Source of the DNA: Bacteroidota bacterium
GTDB lineage: Bacteria > Bacteroidota > Bacteroidia > Chitinophagales > JADIYW01
Direction: 5' to 3'
Assembly: GCA_963169645.1 (NCBI GenBank)
Contig: CAUJCO010000013.1
Location: 1-64,000, forward strand
DNA: 64,000 bases
The notes under the pieces were generated by a model. The model had not been told where the DNA came from and did no database searches. It saw nothing but the letters and a program-made list of their open reading frames with translations. The position numbers and the translations under genes are program-made. How positions within the stretch are numbered: position 1 is the stretch's first letter; each line of letters starts with the position of its first letter. Shown piece by piece: positions 46,616-55,287 of this stretch.

Positions 46616-47107
46616 CTAAAATAGCATCGTTTGCGATGGAATACTTTGTTCGTGCTCCAACAGCCATTTCTTTCGCCACAATCCACCGGCGTATCCTGTT
46701 AGTGTGCCATCTTTACCGATAACACGGTGGCATGGAATAACAATAGCTATTGGGTTTTTTCCGTTAGCAGCTGCTGCTGCACGTATGCATTTTTCATCAC
46801 CTAATTGCTGTGCCATTTGCAAGTAGGAACAAGTCTTTCCAAAAGGAATGGTTGATAGTTGCTCCCAAACTTTTCGTTGAAAATCTGTACCCCGCAGTTC
46901 AATTGGAAATGTAAAAACAGTTCGTTCTTTCAAAAAATAGGCATGCAATTGTTCTTTGGCAGACAGTGTTATGGCATGTTCACTTTCCGGAACGGAAGGT
47001 TGTTCCACAAAATTAATTTTATAAACGCCATTTGGGGTTGCATTAATTTCAATGCAACCGATTGGTGAATCCAAATATGCGGTGTAATCGTTTGTTTGGG
47101 ATATCAA
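46616..47107 (-). CDS. ogt: Methylated-DNA--protein-cysteine methyltransferase
   Basis: Suicide repair of O6-methylguanine. 163 residues: the acceptor Cys126 in IVIPCHRVIG, the arginine-finger/recognition helix region AAAAANGKNP, and GYAGGLWRKKWLLEHE. The only start that keeps the N-terminal domain is a TTG at 47107, one base after the stop of the upstream SDR gene, so translation is coupled. Confidence 0.93.
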   Translation of the reverse strand: MISQTNDYTAYLDSPIGCIEINATPNGVYKINFVEQPSVPESEHAITLSAKEQLHAYFLKERTVFTFPIELRGTDFQRKVWEQLSTIPFGKTCSYLQMAQQLGDEKCIRAAAAANGKNPIAIVIPCHRVIGKDGTLTGYAGGLWRKKWLLEHEQSIPSQTMLF

Positions 47108-47108
47108 A

Positions 47109-48041
47109 TTATTTCAAACTTTTATAATAGGTAAAAATATCTTGCAAGGATTTTTTGGGTTTAAACCCAAATGTTTTGGCAAATAATCGACCATCAATAA
47201 TTACCGGATATTTAAAATAATTAATTAAATATGGAGGAAAAGATTTCCATTGTAAGTATTTTGAAATAGATTCCGTTAAACTTGGCGGAATAGATGGAAT
47301 AGGAATTGTTTTAGCACCGGCTGCTTTAATGGCATCTTGCAAGCTGATATAATCATCCGGAGCAATATTATAAACACCACGAATATTTTTTTCGAAAGCC
47401 AAACAAATGGCATCGCGCATATCATCTATATGGATAAATTGCATCAATGGTGAAAAGCCCCATAACACAGGTGAACGCTTCTCGGATAATAATTTAGAAA
47501 ATGTATTACGCACGCCCGGACCGGCAATATTGCATGGTCGCAGTATGGTGATGTTTAATTCCGGATGTTTATATAAATAAATATTACAAAGATTTTCTAA
47601 TTCTACTGAATCTACTAAATCCATAGTTAACTCAGATGCTTTTAACGGTGTTAATTCATCTAATAATGATGGATTGTATGCCGATGCGCCATAAACGAAA
47701 TACGTGGATAAAACCAATACTTTGGGTACATTGTATTTGCGTGCTAAATCGAGTAATTTTCGAGTGCCGGTAACATTGGCATTGTACCGTGTAAAGCGAT
47801 TCAGCTCTTGTGCAGAGATACGTCCTAAATGGATAATTCCATCAAACTCATGTTCTCTGAAAATATCTTCAAAAATGCGTTTATTAAAATCAACTTTATA
47901 GCTTTCTACCGGAATACCTAAATCTACTTTAGTACGAAAATCGACTGCAATAATTTTATATTCTTTTTTCAGTTGTTCTATTACTTTTTTTGCCAAAGCA
48001 CCGGCGGCACCGGTAACTAATATCTTTTTTTTGGGTTCCAT
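47109..48041 (-). CDS. NAD-dependent epimerase/dehydratase family protein
   Basis: 310 residues, extended SDR fold: ILVTGAAGALAKKVIEQL nucleotide-binding start, IIHLGRISAQ, LSTYFVYGASAY as the active-site region (no clean YxxxK), and ILRPCNIAGPG. Substrate unknown. It is followed at once by ogt and preceded by an acyltransferase, an SDR-acyltransferase pairing that suggests lipid modification, as an inference only. Confidence 0.82.
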   Translation of the reverse strand: MEPKKKILVTGAAGALAKKVIEQLKKEYKIIAVDFRTKVDLGIPVESYKVDFNKRIFEDIFREHEFDGIIHLGRISAQELNRFTRYNANVTGTRKLLDLARKYNVPKVLVLSTYFVYGASAYNPSLLDELTPLKASELTMDLVDSVELENLCNIYLYKHPELNITILRPCNIAGPGVRNTFSKLLSEKRSPVLWGFSPLMQFIHIDDMRDAICLAFEKNIRGVYNIAPDDYISLQDAIKAAGAKTIPIPSIPPSLTESISKYLQWKSFPPYLINYFKYPVIIDGRLFAKTFGFKPKKSLQDIFTYYKSLK

Positions 48042-48065
48042 TATTTGATGTTTATTTTTGTTTTT

Positions 48066-48902
48066 CTATTTTTTTGTTGCATAATATGCATTTCTATCCG
48101 TTAAGCCTATTTGCACCAAATTATGTATTGCTTTCTTTACGGTTTCCACTCTAATATTGATATCGCTATCTTTATATACATCGTTTTTAAAGTATAACGG
48201 TTCACCAAAATGTATATATACTTTGGATGGAAAAATATACGGCAAAACTAATGGCGCAACGGGCATACCCAAAATTTTTGCTAATGGTTTTATGTCGGCA
48301 TACGAACGAATGGTTTCTTCCATACCTACAATACCCACCGGAATAATGGGTGCTTGATGTTGCATGGCTAAATGCATGAATCCGGTGCCGAATCGTTGTA
48401 ATTGGTAGCGATGTTTATATAATTTATTAGAACCACGTACACCTTCCGGAAAAACAACAATGGCTTCTTCGTTATCCAACATACGTTCACAATTTACCGG
48501 ATCACCAATTACTGCACCAATAGAATTCAACCAATTACCAATAAACGGAACAGATGGCAGAAAACGTTCTATCATTGCTTTGGGTACTCTGGCTCCATGT
48601 GGATTAGTAACTAATGCATATCCTATCAATAATCCATCAAATGGAAGTTGGCCACTGTGATTAGCTATTAATAAACATCTACCTTCTTTCGGAATATTTT
48701 CCAATCCACTTACTTCTACTTTAAAATAATTTTCATACAAATACTTTACAAACCGCATATTATTTCTAATATTCTTAATATTGAAACCCCATGCATCGTA
48801 TCCATGTGAGCCTATTTTATTAGGGAATACGTTTAAATGCTCCTCTATTGAAGTATCTTTAAAAATTTTAGAAAAAATGGATGTGTTTGTTTTATTGGTC
48901 AT
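48066..48902 (-). CDS. Lysophospholipid acyltransferase family protein
   Basis: 278 residues. Motif I is ANHSGQLPFDGLL (catalytic His and Asp with wider spacing, typical of one subgroup), motif III VVFPEGVRG, then PVGIVGMEE. Probably acylates a glycerophospholipid or related lipid. Same strand as and 25 bp from the SDR gene. Second PlsC-type protein in the window, distant in sequence from the one at 39611. Confidence 0.85.
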   Translation of the reverse strand: MTNKTNTSIFSKIFKDTSIEEHLNVFPNKIGSHGYDAWGFNIKNIRNNMRFVKYLYENYFKVEVSGLENIPKEGRCLLIANHSGQLPFDGLLIGYALVTNPHGARVPKAMIERFLPSVPFIGNWLNSIGAVIGDPVNCERMLDNEEAIVVFPEGVRGSNKLYKHRYQLQRFGTGFMHLAMQHQAPIIPVGIVGMEETIRSYADIKPLAKILGMPVAPLVLPYIFPSKVYIHFGEPLYFKNDVYKDSDINIRVETVKKAIHNLVQIGLTDRNAYYATKK

Positions 48903-48983
48903 TGATTCGTGAATTTGTATAAAAGTTTATTATTTTTGAAATAATAAACGTAACTAATTTACAAAAAAATATAAACTAAACAC

Positions 48984-49853
48984 ATGTTGAACTATAAAGT
49001 AAAATTTAAGTACATATTAATGTTGTGTATTATGAGCATGGTTGCCTGTACTAAAACGGAAACAAAAGAGCAACCGTTTCTATTAACTAAAAAATACGAT
49101 AAGGTTTGCTTCTTGATGACACACAACTCCATGAACAATACGGAGAAAGGATTTACTGTTCCCAACCAAACACACTCTATCACACATCAATTGGAAAATG
49201 GTGTACGTGGTTTGATGTTAGATACATATGATGGAACCGGTGGCATTGCACTCACGTATCATGGCGCGGAAATTTTGGGTAAACAAAAATTAGTGGATGC
49301 TTTACAAGAAGTGAAAAGTTTTTTATTGGCTAATACCAATGAAATAGTAACTATTATTTTTCAAAATGAAGGCTCTAACGATCAATTACAAAAGGCTATT
49401 GATAGTATAGGTTTGGATAAAATGACCTACACACATACAGGTGGTGCTTGGCCTACTTTGCAAACAATGGTGGATAGCAACCAACGTTTAGTATTATTTG
49501 TAGAATTTAATAAAACGCCGAGAAATGCTTACTTAATGTATGCTTGGGGCACTACTTTTGATACCAAATACACCTATAAAAATGTAAACGAATTTGATAC
49601 GGATGTGAACCGTGGTGGTAGTGGAACAAAAGAATTGTATTTAGTAAACCATTGGCTTCAAAAAGAAGTATTGCCCGGCGTTACGGTGCCTGACAAGAGC
49701 TTGGCTCCACAAGCAAACTCAAGAGCAGTGGTGGGCAAACGTGTACAAGATTGTGCAGCAGCCAACAGTCATTTTATAAATTTCTTAGGGGTTGACTTTT
49801 ATGAGATTGGCGATGCCAAAGCGGTAGTAGATTCTATCAATGCGACATTGTAG
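48984..49853 (+). CDS. PI-PLC X-like lipoprotein
   Basis: 289 residues; signal peptide with lipobox SMVAC (Cys22). The body matches PLC-like phosphodiesterases: FLMTHNSMNN (His47), NGVRGLMLDTYDG, LTYHG (second His) and VLFVEFN. Predicted exported phosphodiesterase, a different subfamily from the lipoprotein at 13047. An AT hairpin at 48925-48949 in the 5' gap contains TATTTTTG, a -7-like box. Alternative inner ATG starts exist before the lipobox. Confidence 0.8.
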   Translation: MLNYKVKFKYILMLCIMSMVACTKTETKEQPFLLTKKYDKVCFLMTHNSMNNTEKGFTVPNQTHSITHQLENGVRGLMLDTYDGTGGIALTYHGAEILGKQKLVDALQEVKSFLLANTNEIVTIIFQNEGSNDQLQKAIDSIGLDKMTYTHTGGAWPTLQTMVDSNQRLVLFVEFNKTPRNAYLMYAWGTTFDTKYTYKNVNEFDTDVNRGGSGTKELYLVNHWLQKEVLPGVTVPDKSLAPQANSRAVVGKRVQDCAAANSHFINFLGVDFYEIGDAKAVVDSINATL

Positions 49854-49878
49854 AACTTTATACCATTCCATTTTTTTT

Positions 49879-50103
49879 GCGTGAAGGATGGAAGCGGAAA
49901 TACTTTTTTGGCTTAGCCGGTGCGTGGCAAAGCATGGATTTTGTGGATGAACAGATTACAAGACCCGCCGAGGGCAAAGTAAATAAAATATGTTTCGTGG
50001 GACACAAACCATGGCTTTAGTTTAGCCGGTGCGTGGCAAAAAAAGATTGGAGCGAACAGCCTGACGGCGTGCGTAGGCATTTGTGTATAGCTGCCGGCAC
50101 GCC
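49879..50103 (+). repeat. Dispersed intergenic repeat, copy C (expanded)
   Basis: Shares both ends with copies A and B (GCGTGAAGGATGGAAGCGG start; GCCGGCACGCC end) but is 225 bp because of a central expansion. The sequence TTAGCCGGTGCGTGGCAAA occurs twice, at 49913-49931 and 50022-50040, 109 bp apart, so the extra segment looks like an internal duplication or a nested insertion. It lies between convergent PLC and tex genes. Confidence 0.88.
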
Positions 50104-50128
50104 CAACTTAATACCATATTTATTTTTA

Positions 50129-52270
50129 TTACTCGGCTTGTTTTTTACTCAACATGATTCGATTTCGTTGCGTATCGACATCTATAATTTTTACGCGAAC
50201 GGCTTGTTGCAACTTTACCACTTCATTTGGGTCTTTGATGAATTTATTTGCCAACTCTGAAATATGAATTAACCCATCTTGCTTAACGCCGATATTGACG
50301 AAACACCCGAAGTTAGTGATATTAGTTACGATACCCGGAACGACCATGCCTGTGCGTACATCGTGGATGGTTTTGATAGTGGCATCGAACACGAATGCCT
50401 GTATTTCTTCGCGCGGGTCTCTGCCGGGTTTTTCCAATTCTTTAAAGATATCTTGCAAAGTGGGCAAGCCAACTTCAGGCGAAATATACTGTTGCAATTT
50501 AATTTTGGAACGTATTTCTTTGTTTTTTAAAAGCTCAGTTACACTGACGTGCTGGTCGGTTGCTATTTGTTCTACTAAGGTATAGCGTTCCGGATGTACA
50601 GCACTGTTATCTAACGGGTTTTCGGCATCAGTAATGCGTAAAAAGCCGGCTGATTGCTCAAAAACTTTTTCGCCTAAACGGCTGACTTGTAACAATTCTT
50701 TTCGGTTTTTAAAACCGCCTTTTTCGGTTCGGTATTGCACTATATTTTCAGCTATTGTTTCGCCTAATCCGGCAACATACATGAGCAAATGTTTGCTGGC
50801 TGTATTTAAGTTGACACCCACTTGGCTTACACAGCTGACTACGGTTTCATCGAGCGATTGTTTGAGTTGATATTGATTGACATCGTGTTGATATTGACCG
50901 ACACCAATGGATTTGGGATCTATTTTTACGAGCTCTGCCAACGGATCCATTAATCGACGACCGATAGACACAGCACCGCGAACCGTTACATCTTTATCTG
51001 GAAATTCTTGACGAGCTACTTCCGAAGCTGAATAAATGGATGCTCCGCTTTCATTTACGGAAAATATTGCAGGCTTTTTATCCCAATGTAAGCTATTGAG
51101 CCAATCTTCGGTTTCTCTGCCGGCTGTTCCATTGCCTACAGCAATAGTTTGGATGTTGTGTTTATACAGTAAACCACGAACAATATCTTCTGCATCTCGT
51201 TTTTTGTTTTGTGGTGGATGCGGATAAATGACGCTGTCTTCTAAGAGTGTGCCTTTATCATCTAAACAAACCAATTTGCAACCGGTTACAAATCCGGGAT
51301 CTAAGGCTAAAATGGGTTTTTGTCCTAATACAGGCGACAACAATAATTGACGTAAGTTTTTCACAAAAACGTCAATGGCTTCTTTATCCGCTTTTTCTTT
51401 AGAAAGGTTTCTGAATTCTAGTTCGATAGAGAATTTTATTAAGCGTTTGTAGGCATCTTTTAAGGCAATGGCAGCTTGTTCTGATGCGGCATTGTTTCCT
51501 TTTATCACACGTTGTTGTAAAATATCTAACATTTGCTCTTCATCAGGTGCAATATGAAAATACAAGAATCCATCGGCTTCACCCCGACGCATTGCCAACA
51601 TACGATGTGAAGGACAATGTTTTAGTGGTTCTTCCCAATCAAAATAATCTCTGAATTTTTGAGCTTCTTTATCTTCTTCTTTTCCGTAGGCAATTTTCGT
51701 TTTTACAGTGGCACATTGCTCAAACTGTTTACGAACTAAACCACGCACTATCATATCTTCATTTATCCACTCTGCAATGATATCGCGTGCACCTTGCAAG
51801 GCTTCATCAACTGTTGGTACTTCGTCTGTTATATAAGCTTCTGCTTTTGAGAGCACATCGCGTTCTTGTTGTTTAAAAATTAAAGCAGCTAATGGTTCTA
51901 ATCCTTTTTCTTTGGCGATACTGGCTTTGGTTTTTCGTTTCGGTTTAAATGGCAAATAAATATCTTCCAAAATAGCAGCATCAAAGCAGTTGTCTATTTT
52001 TTCTTTTAATGCGTCGGTTAGTTTTCCTTGCTCTTCAATGGATTTTAAAATAGCAATTTTTCGTTTTTCAATATCTCTATATTTTTTGATACTGCTATTG
52101 ATTAAACTGATTTCGACTTCATCTAAACTGCCTGTTTTTTCTTTGCGGTAACGCGCAATAAATGGTATGGTGGCTCCTTCATCGAGTAAGGAAATAGCGG
52201 CTTGAACTTGTCCAATTTCTATTAGCGTTTCTTTGGAAACTAATTCTTCTAACATCTTCATAATCTTCAT
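50129..52270 (-). CDS. tex: Tex-family RNA-binding transcription accessory protein
   Basis: 713 residues: N-terminal HTH-like region, YqgF/RNase H-like domain (about 325-450, LALDPGFVTGCKLVCLD), two helix-hairpin-helix motifs (NTASKHLLMYVAGLGETIAENI...), and a C-terminal S1 RNA-binding domain (VVPGIVTNITNFGCFVNIGVKQDGLIHISEL). Binds nucleic acid and RNA polymerase-associated transcripts. Several in-frame ATGs (52270, 52261, 52255) are possible starts. Confidence 0.94.
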   Translation of the reverse strand: MKIMKMLEELVSKETLIEIGQVQAAISLLDEGATIPFIARYRKEKTGSLDEVEISLINSSIKKYRDIEKRKIAILKSIEEQGKLTDALKEKIDNCFDAAILEDIYLPFKPKRKTKASIAKEKGLEPLAALIFKQQERDVLSKAEAYITDEVPTVDEALQGARDIIAEWINEDMIVRGLVRKQFEQCATVKTKIAYGKEEDKEAQKFRDYFDWEEPLKHCPSHRMLAMRRGEADGFLYFHIAPDEEQMLDILQQRVIKGNNAASEQAAIALKDAYKRLIKFSIELEFRNLSKEKADKEAIDVFVKNLRQLLLSPVLGQKPILALDPGFVTGCKLVCLDDKGTLLEDSVIYPHPPQNKKRDAEDIVRGLLYKHNIQTIAVGNGTAGRETEDWLNSLHWDKKPAIFSVNESGASIYSASEVARQEFPDKDVTVRGAVSIGRRLMDPLAELVKIDPKSIGVGQYQHDVNQYQLKQSLDETVVSCVSQVGVNLNTASKHLLMYVAGLGETIAENIVQYRTEKGGFKNRKELLQVSRLGEKVFEQSAGFLRITDAENPLDNSAVHPERYTLVEQIATDQHVSVTELLKNKEIRSKIKLQQYISPEVGLPTLQDIFKELEKPGRDPREEIQAFVFDATIKTIHDVRTGMVVPGIVTNITNFGCFVNIGVKQDGLIHISELANKFIKDPNEVVKLQQAVRVKIIDVDTQRNRIMLSKKQAE

Positions 52271-52530
52271 TTGAAAGTCGGCAAAAATAGAATAAAATAC
52301 AGAAAAGGAAAGTCATAAAAAGTGAATGTTATTAACTTTTTAATCGTGGAAAAAATGATTATTAGATGGATTATCGTAGTGCAGGCAAAAGCAATTCAAA
52401 ATCATTCTCAATTTCAATACCTACTGTTATGATTTCTACGCAATAGATTATTAACTATCCCAAAAAAACAAAAAAAATTTGTGTCATTTGATTACACCTA
52501 TATTGCAAATTGCATCTATATATTTAAATA
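52271..52530. other. Intergenic, no gene recognised
   Basis: 260 bp upstream of tex without a credible ORF or RNA. The minus strand has TATTTTTG at 52289-52282, a -7-like box 11 bp before the first tex ATG, but I see no TTG at the right distance. Confidence 0.5.
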
Positions 52531-52560
52531 AAAAATGCCGAGTTTTTACTCGGCATTTTT
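52531..52560. terminator. Bidirectional terminator, probably the original fadJ terminator
   Basis: Stem AAAAATGCCGAGT (52531-52543) / ACTCGGCATTTTT (52548-52560), TTTT loop, with A run and T run on the two sides. It lies directly after the old copy of the fadJ 3' end at 52579-52625 on the minus strand. Confidence 0.93.
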
Positions 52561-52578
52561 TTACTAAAACGAAACACG

Positions 52579-52625
52579 TTTAATCAACAAATAAATCACC
52601 TTTATCTGCTTTTTCTTGTAATAAT
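52579..52625 (-). repeat. 47-bp direct repeat, distal copy (old fadJ 3' end)
   Basis: 45 of 47 bases match 53101-53147, which is the 3' end and stop codon of fadJ. On the minus strand it still encodes LLQEKADKGDLFVD-stop. The two copies flank exactly the DUF2442/DUF4160 pair. Confidence 0.92.
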
Positions 52626-52632
52626 ATATAAA

Positions 52633-52869
52633 TTAATTTAGCAATGCTTCTACACTTATATCTTCATCCAAATCTTGCCAGTGAATACCTTCACCATCAC
52701 CAATTAATCTCCAGTTATCTAATTGTGCTTTTGTAGCATCTCTTAATTTTGGAAACCATTCTAAAGGAATGGCAATTTCTCTGCCATCTTCCAGTGATAC
52801 AAACATCTTAAAATCATCAAACCATACCTTTACAGCATTATTTGATTTCATTATCGTTAAAGTACTCAT
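52633..52869 (-). CDS. DUF2442 domain protein
   Basis: 78 residues from the ATG at 52869 (an ATG at 52851 is also possible). The DUF2442 pattern is visible: VWFDDFKMFVSLEDGREIAIPLEWFPKL, then WRLIGDGEGIHWQDLDEDISVEALL. These small proteins are nearly always encoded next to DUF4160 and are thought to form toxin-antitoxin-like pairs. It overlaps its partner by 32 bp. The stop lies 8 bp from the distal direct repeat. Confidence 0.88.
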   Translation of the reverse strand: MSTLTIMKSNNAVKVWFDDFKMFVSLEDGREIAIPLEWFPKLRDATKAQLDNWRLIGDGEGIHWQDLDEDISVEALLN

Positions 52870-53086
52870 ACCATTTAGTTTTGATGTATTCCTTGTTTTC
52901 AATTACTAATTTACGAATTTCTGCAATGTCTGAAGCATTAAATCTTTTAGATTTAACTAATTCTACGATTGGTTCTAAAATAAATTTTGCTGTTGCATCA
53001 CCCTTTTCCAAATGAATATGAATTGGCAAATGTTCATTGCTGTAGAAAAAGAATCTATAACCTTTTATATTTAATATAGTTGGCAT
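52838..53086 (-). CDS. DUF4160 domain protein
   Basis: 82 residues: MPTILNIKGYRFFFYSNEHL, PIHIHLEKGDATAKF, then EIRKLVIENKEYIKTKWYEYF, the full DUF4160 signature. First gene of a two-gene cassette with DUF2442, starting 14 bp from the proximal direct repeat. Biochemical role not established. Confidence 0.9.
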   Translation of the reverse strand: MPTILNIKGYRFFFYSNEHLPIHIHLEKGDATAKFILEPIVELVKSKRFNASDIAEIRKLVIENKEYIKTKWYEYFNDNEIK

Positions 53087-53100
53087 AGTTCAATTATAAA

Positions 53101-53147
53101 TTTAATCAACAAATAATTCACCTTTATCTGCTTTTTCTTGCAATAAT
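53101..53147 (-). repeat. 47-bp direct repeat, proximal copy (present fadJ 3' end)
   Basis: Contains the last codons and stop of fadJ. Differs from 52579-52625 at two positions. With it, the cassette of about 475 bp is bounded by repeats and the host gene stays intact. Confidence 0.92.
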
Positions 53148-55228
53148 TTTGGCACCGCAAATCGTTCGCCATATTTAGCTTCTAATTGCTTTGCGCGTTC
53201 AATTACATTTTTCAAACCAACGCCGTTGATGTATTGAAGTGTACCACCATTGAATGGTGAAAAACCCCAACCAAATATAGATCCAATGTTTGCATCTGCT
53301 ACAGAACGTAACACACCTTCCTCTAAACAACGTACGGTATCTAATGCTTGAACGATTAATATTCTATCTATCATTTCATCTTGAGCTAAAGGTGCTTGTT
53401 GCGGGAACATATTCAACAATTCAGGCCATAAATATTTTGTTCCGCCTTGCGGATATTCATAAAAACCTGCTCCGGCAGCTTTTCCCGGTCTGTTGGCTGC
53501 TAATAATTTTTCACATACTGCAAAACCAGGATGATGTGGTGCTGTTTTTCCTTCTGCTGCTAAATCTTGCTCCGTTTGTTTGCGGATATGATCCATTAAT
53601 TTCATGCTTACTTCATCTGTTAATGCTAAAGGCCCCACGGGCATACCGGCTTTCAATCCGGCATTTTCAATAGCACGCGGATGTTGACCTTCGCCTAACA
53701 TCGCAATACCTTCCATTACATACGTAGAGAAAACACGTGATGTATAAAAACCACGAGAATCATTAACAACAATCGGTGTTTTCTTAATTTGTAACACATA
53801 GTCAAATGCTTTTGCTAAAGTAGCATCGTCGGTTTCTTTACCACAAATAATTTCTACTAAGGGCATTTTATCAACCGGAGAAAAGAAATGCAAACCGATA
53901 AATTGTTTTGGACGAGCAGCTGCAGTTGCCAATCCGGTTATTGGTAAGGTAGATGTATTAGATGCAAATGTACCTTCCGGTAACATTGTTGCTTCTGCTT
54001 CTTGTGTTACTTTTGCTTTTAGTGTTCTATCTTCAAAAACAGCTTCGATAATTAAATCACAACCATCAAAATCCGGCTTATCTGTCGTTTTAATTCTGTT
54101 TAATACTTCATCAGCTTTTTCTTTTGTCATTTTTCCTTTTGAAACGCGTTTTTTCAAAATGCCTTCGGAGTAAGCTTTTCCTTTTTCAGCAGCTTCCACA
54201 CTTACATCTTTCAATACTACTTCCATGCCGGATAGTGCCGTCACGTAAGCAATGCCTGCTCCCATCATTCCGGCACCCAATACGCCTACTTTTTTAGTTG
54301 TATATTTTTCAAAATTTTTGGGGCGAGAACCGCCGGCATTAATCGCATTTAAATTATACCAAAAAGTATTAATCATATTTTTGGAGACTTGCCCCACAGC
54401 TAATGATGTAAAATAACGCGATTCGATTCGGCAAGCAGTTTCAAAATCTACTACAGAACCTTCTACAGCTGTATTAATGATTGCCTCCACTGCCGGATAA
54501 TTTCCGTGTGTTTTCTTTCTTGTCATGGCCGGAACAATTGGAATCATGCTCGCCACTTTTGGATTTTTCGCATCACCTCCGGGAAATTTAAATCCTTTGT
54601 CATCCCAAGGATTGATGGCTTTCGGGTTTGCTTTAATCCAAGCTTTTGCTTTAGCAAACATATCTTCCGGAGTTTCAGCAATTTCATTGATTATTCCGTT
54701 GCTTAAAGCTTCTTTTACTTTTAATCTTTTTCCTTCGGATAATAAAGGCAATGCAGGTTGCAAGCCTATCATGCGTGTAAGACGGATAATACCGCCACCA
54801 CCGGGCAACAAACCTAAGCCAACTTCCGGCAAACCGAATTGTGCTTTCGGGTTGTTTAAAGCAATTCTATAATGACATGCTAAAGCTATTTCTAAGCCAC
54901 CACCTAATGCTGTTCCGTTTAGTGCGGCAACAACTGGTTTTCCGAGCGTTTCCAATCTGCGTAATTGTGCTTTCAAGCCTTCGCACATATCAAAAATTAA
55001 TTGAGCGTTGGTTTGTTTGTATAGATTATCTATATCTGCACCGGCAAAGAAAGTAGATTTAGCTGAAGTCAAAATAACACCAGCAATGTCATTTTTTTCA
55101 GCTGTAAGTCGGTCGATAGTTTCGAGCCAAAGTTTGCCAAATTCTTCGTTGATGACATTGGCACTTCTGCCTTGCATATCCATTGTAATGGTTACAATAT
55201 TGTCTGAGTCTTTTTCGTATTTAAACAT
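53102..55228 (-). CDS. fadJ: 3-hydroxyacyl-CoA dehydrogenase / enoyl-CoA hydratase (FadB/FadJ alpha)
   Basis: Trifunctional-type alpha subunit of beta-oxidation, 708 residues. Crotonase domain (1-190): FFAGADIDNLY and the two catalytic glutamates Glu113 (GGGLEIALA) and Glu135 (GLPEVGLGLLPGGGG). NAD-binding domain from about 311: KKVGVLGAGMMGAGIAY, with the dehydrogenase His447 in IGLHFFSPVDKMPLVEI. C-terminal domains complete. Works with the thiolase 59 bp upstream. Its 3' end is duplicated at 52579-52625. Confidence 0.95.
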   Translation of the reverse strand: MFKYEKDSDNIVTITMDMQGRSANVINEEFGKLWLETIDRLTAEKNDIAGVILTSAKSTFFAGADIDNLYKQTNAQLIFDMCEGLKAQLRRLETLGKPVVAALNGTALGGGLEIALACHYRIALNNPKAQFGLPEVGLGLLPGGGGIIRLTRMIGLQPALPLLSEGKRLKVKEALSNGIINEIAETPEDMFAKAKAWIKANPKAINPWDDKGFKFPGGDAKNPKVASMIPIVPAMTRKKTHGNYPAVEAIINTAVEGSVVDFETACRIESRYFTSLAVGQVSKNMINTFWYNLNAINAGGSRPKNFEKYTTKKVGVLGAGMMGAGIAYVTALSGMEVVLKDVSVEAAEKGKAYSEGILKKRVSKGKMTKEKADEVLNRIKTTDKPDFDGCDLIIEAVFEDRTLKAKVTQEAEATMLPEGTFASNTSTLPITGLATAAARPKQFIGLHFFSPVDKMPLVEIICGKETDDATLAKAFDYVLQIKKTPIVVNDSRGFYTSRVFSTYVMEGIAMLGEGQHPRAIENAGLKAGMPVGPLALTDEVSMKLMDHIRKQTEQDLAAEGKTAPHHPGFAVCEKLLAANRPGKAAGAGFYEYPQGGTKYLWPELLNMFPQQAPLAQDEMIDRILIVQALDTVRCLEEGVLRSVADANIGSIFGWGFSPFNGGTLQYINGVGLKNVIERAKQLEAKYGERFAVPKLLQEKADKGELFVD

Positions 55229-55287
55229 TTTATTGATTTATTATTTAAGCAATTCGAAATACATAAAAATGATAGTATGATTTCATT

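Noticed and set aside
50033..50260. 75-codon plus-strand frame across the end of repeat C and tex
   Set aside because: It runs through the dispersed repeat and antisense into tex, with no family resemblance.
52633..53086. Insertion sequence or integron cassette
   Set aside because: There is no transposase, terminal inverted repeat or attC-like site; only the two small genes and the 47-bp direct repeats are supported.
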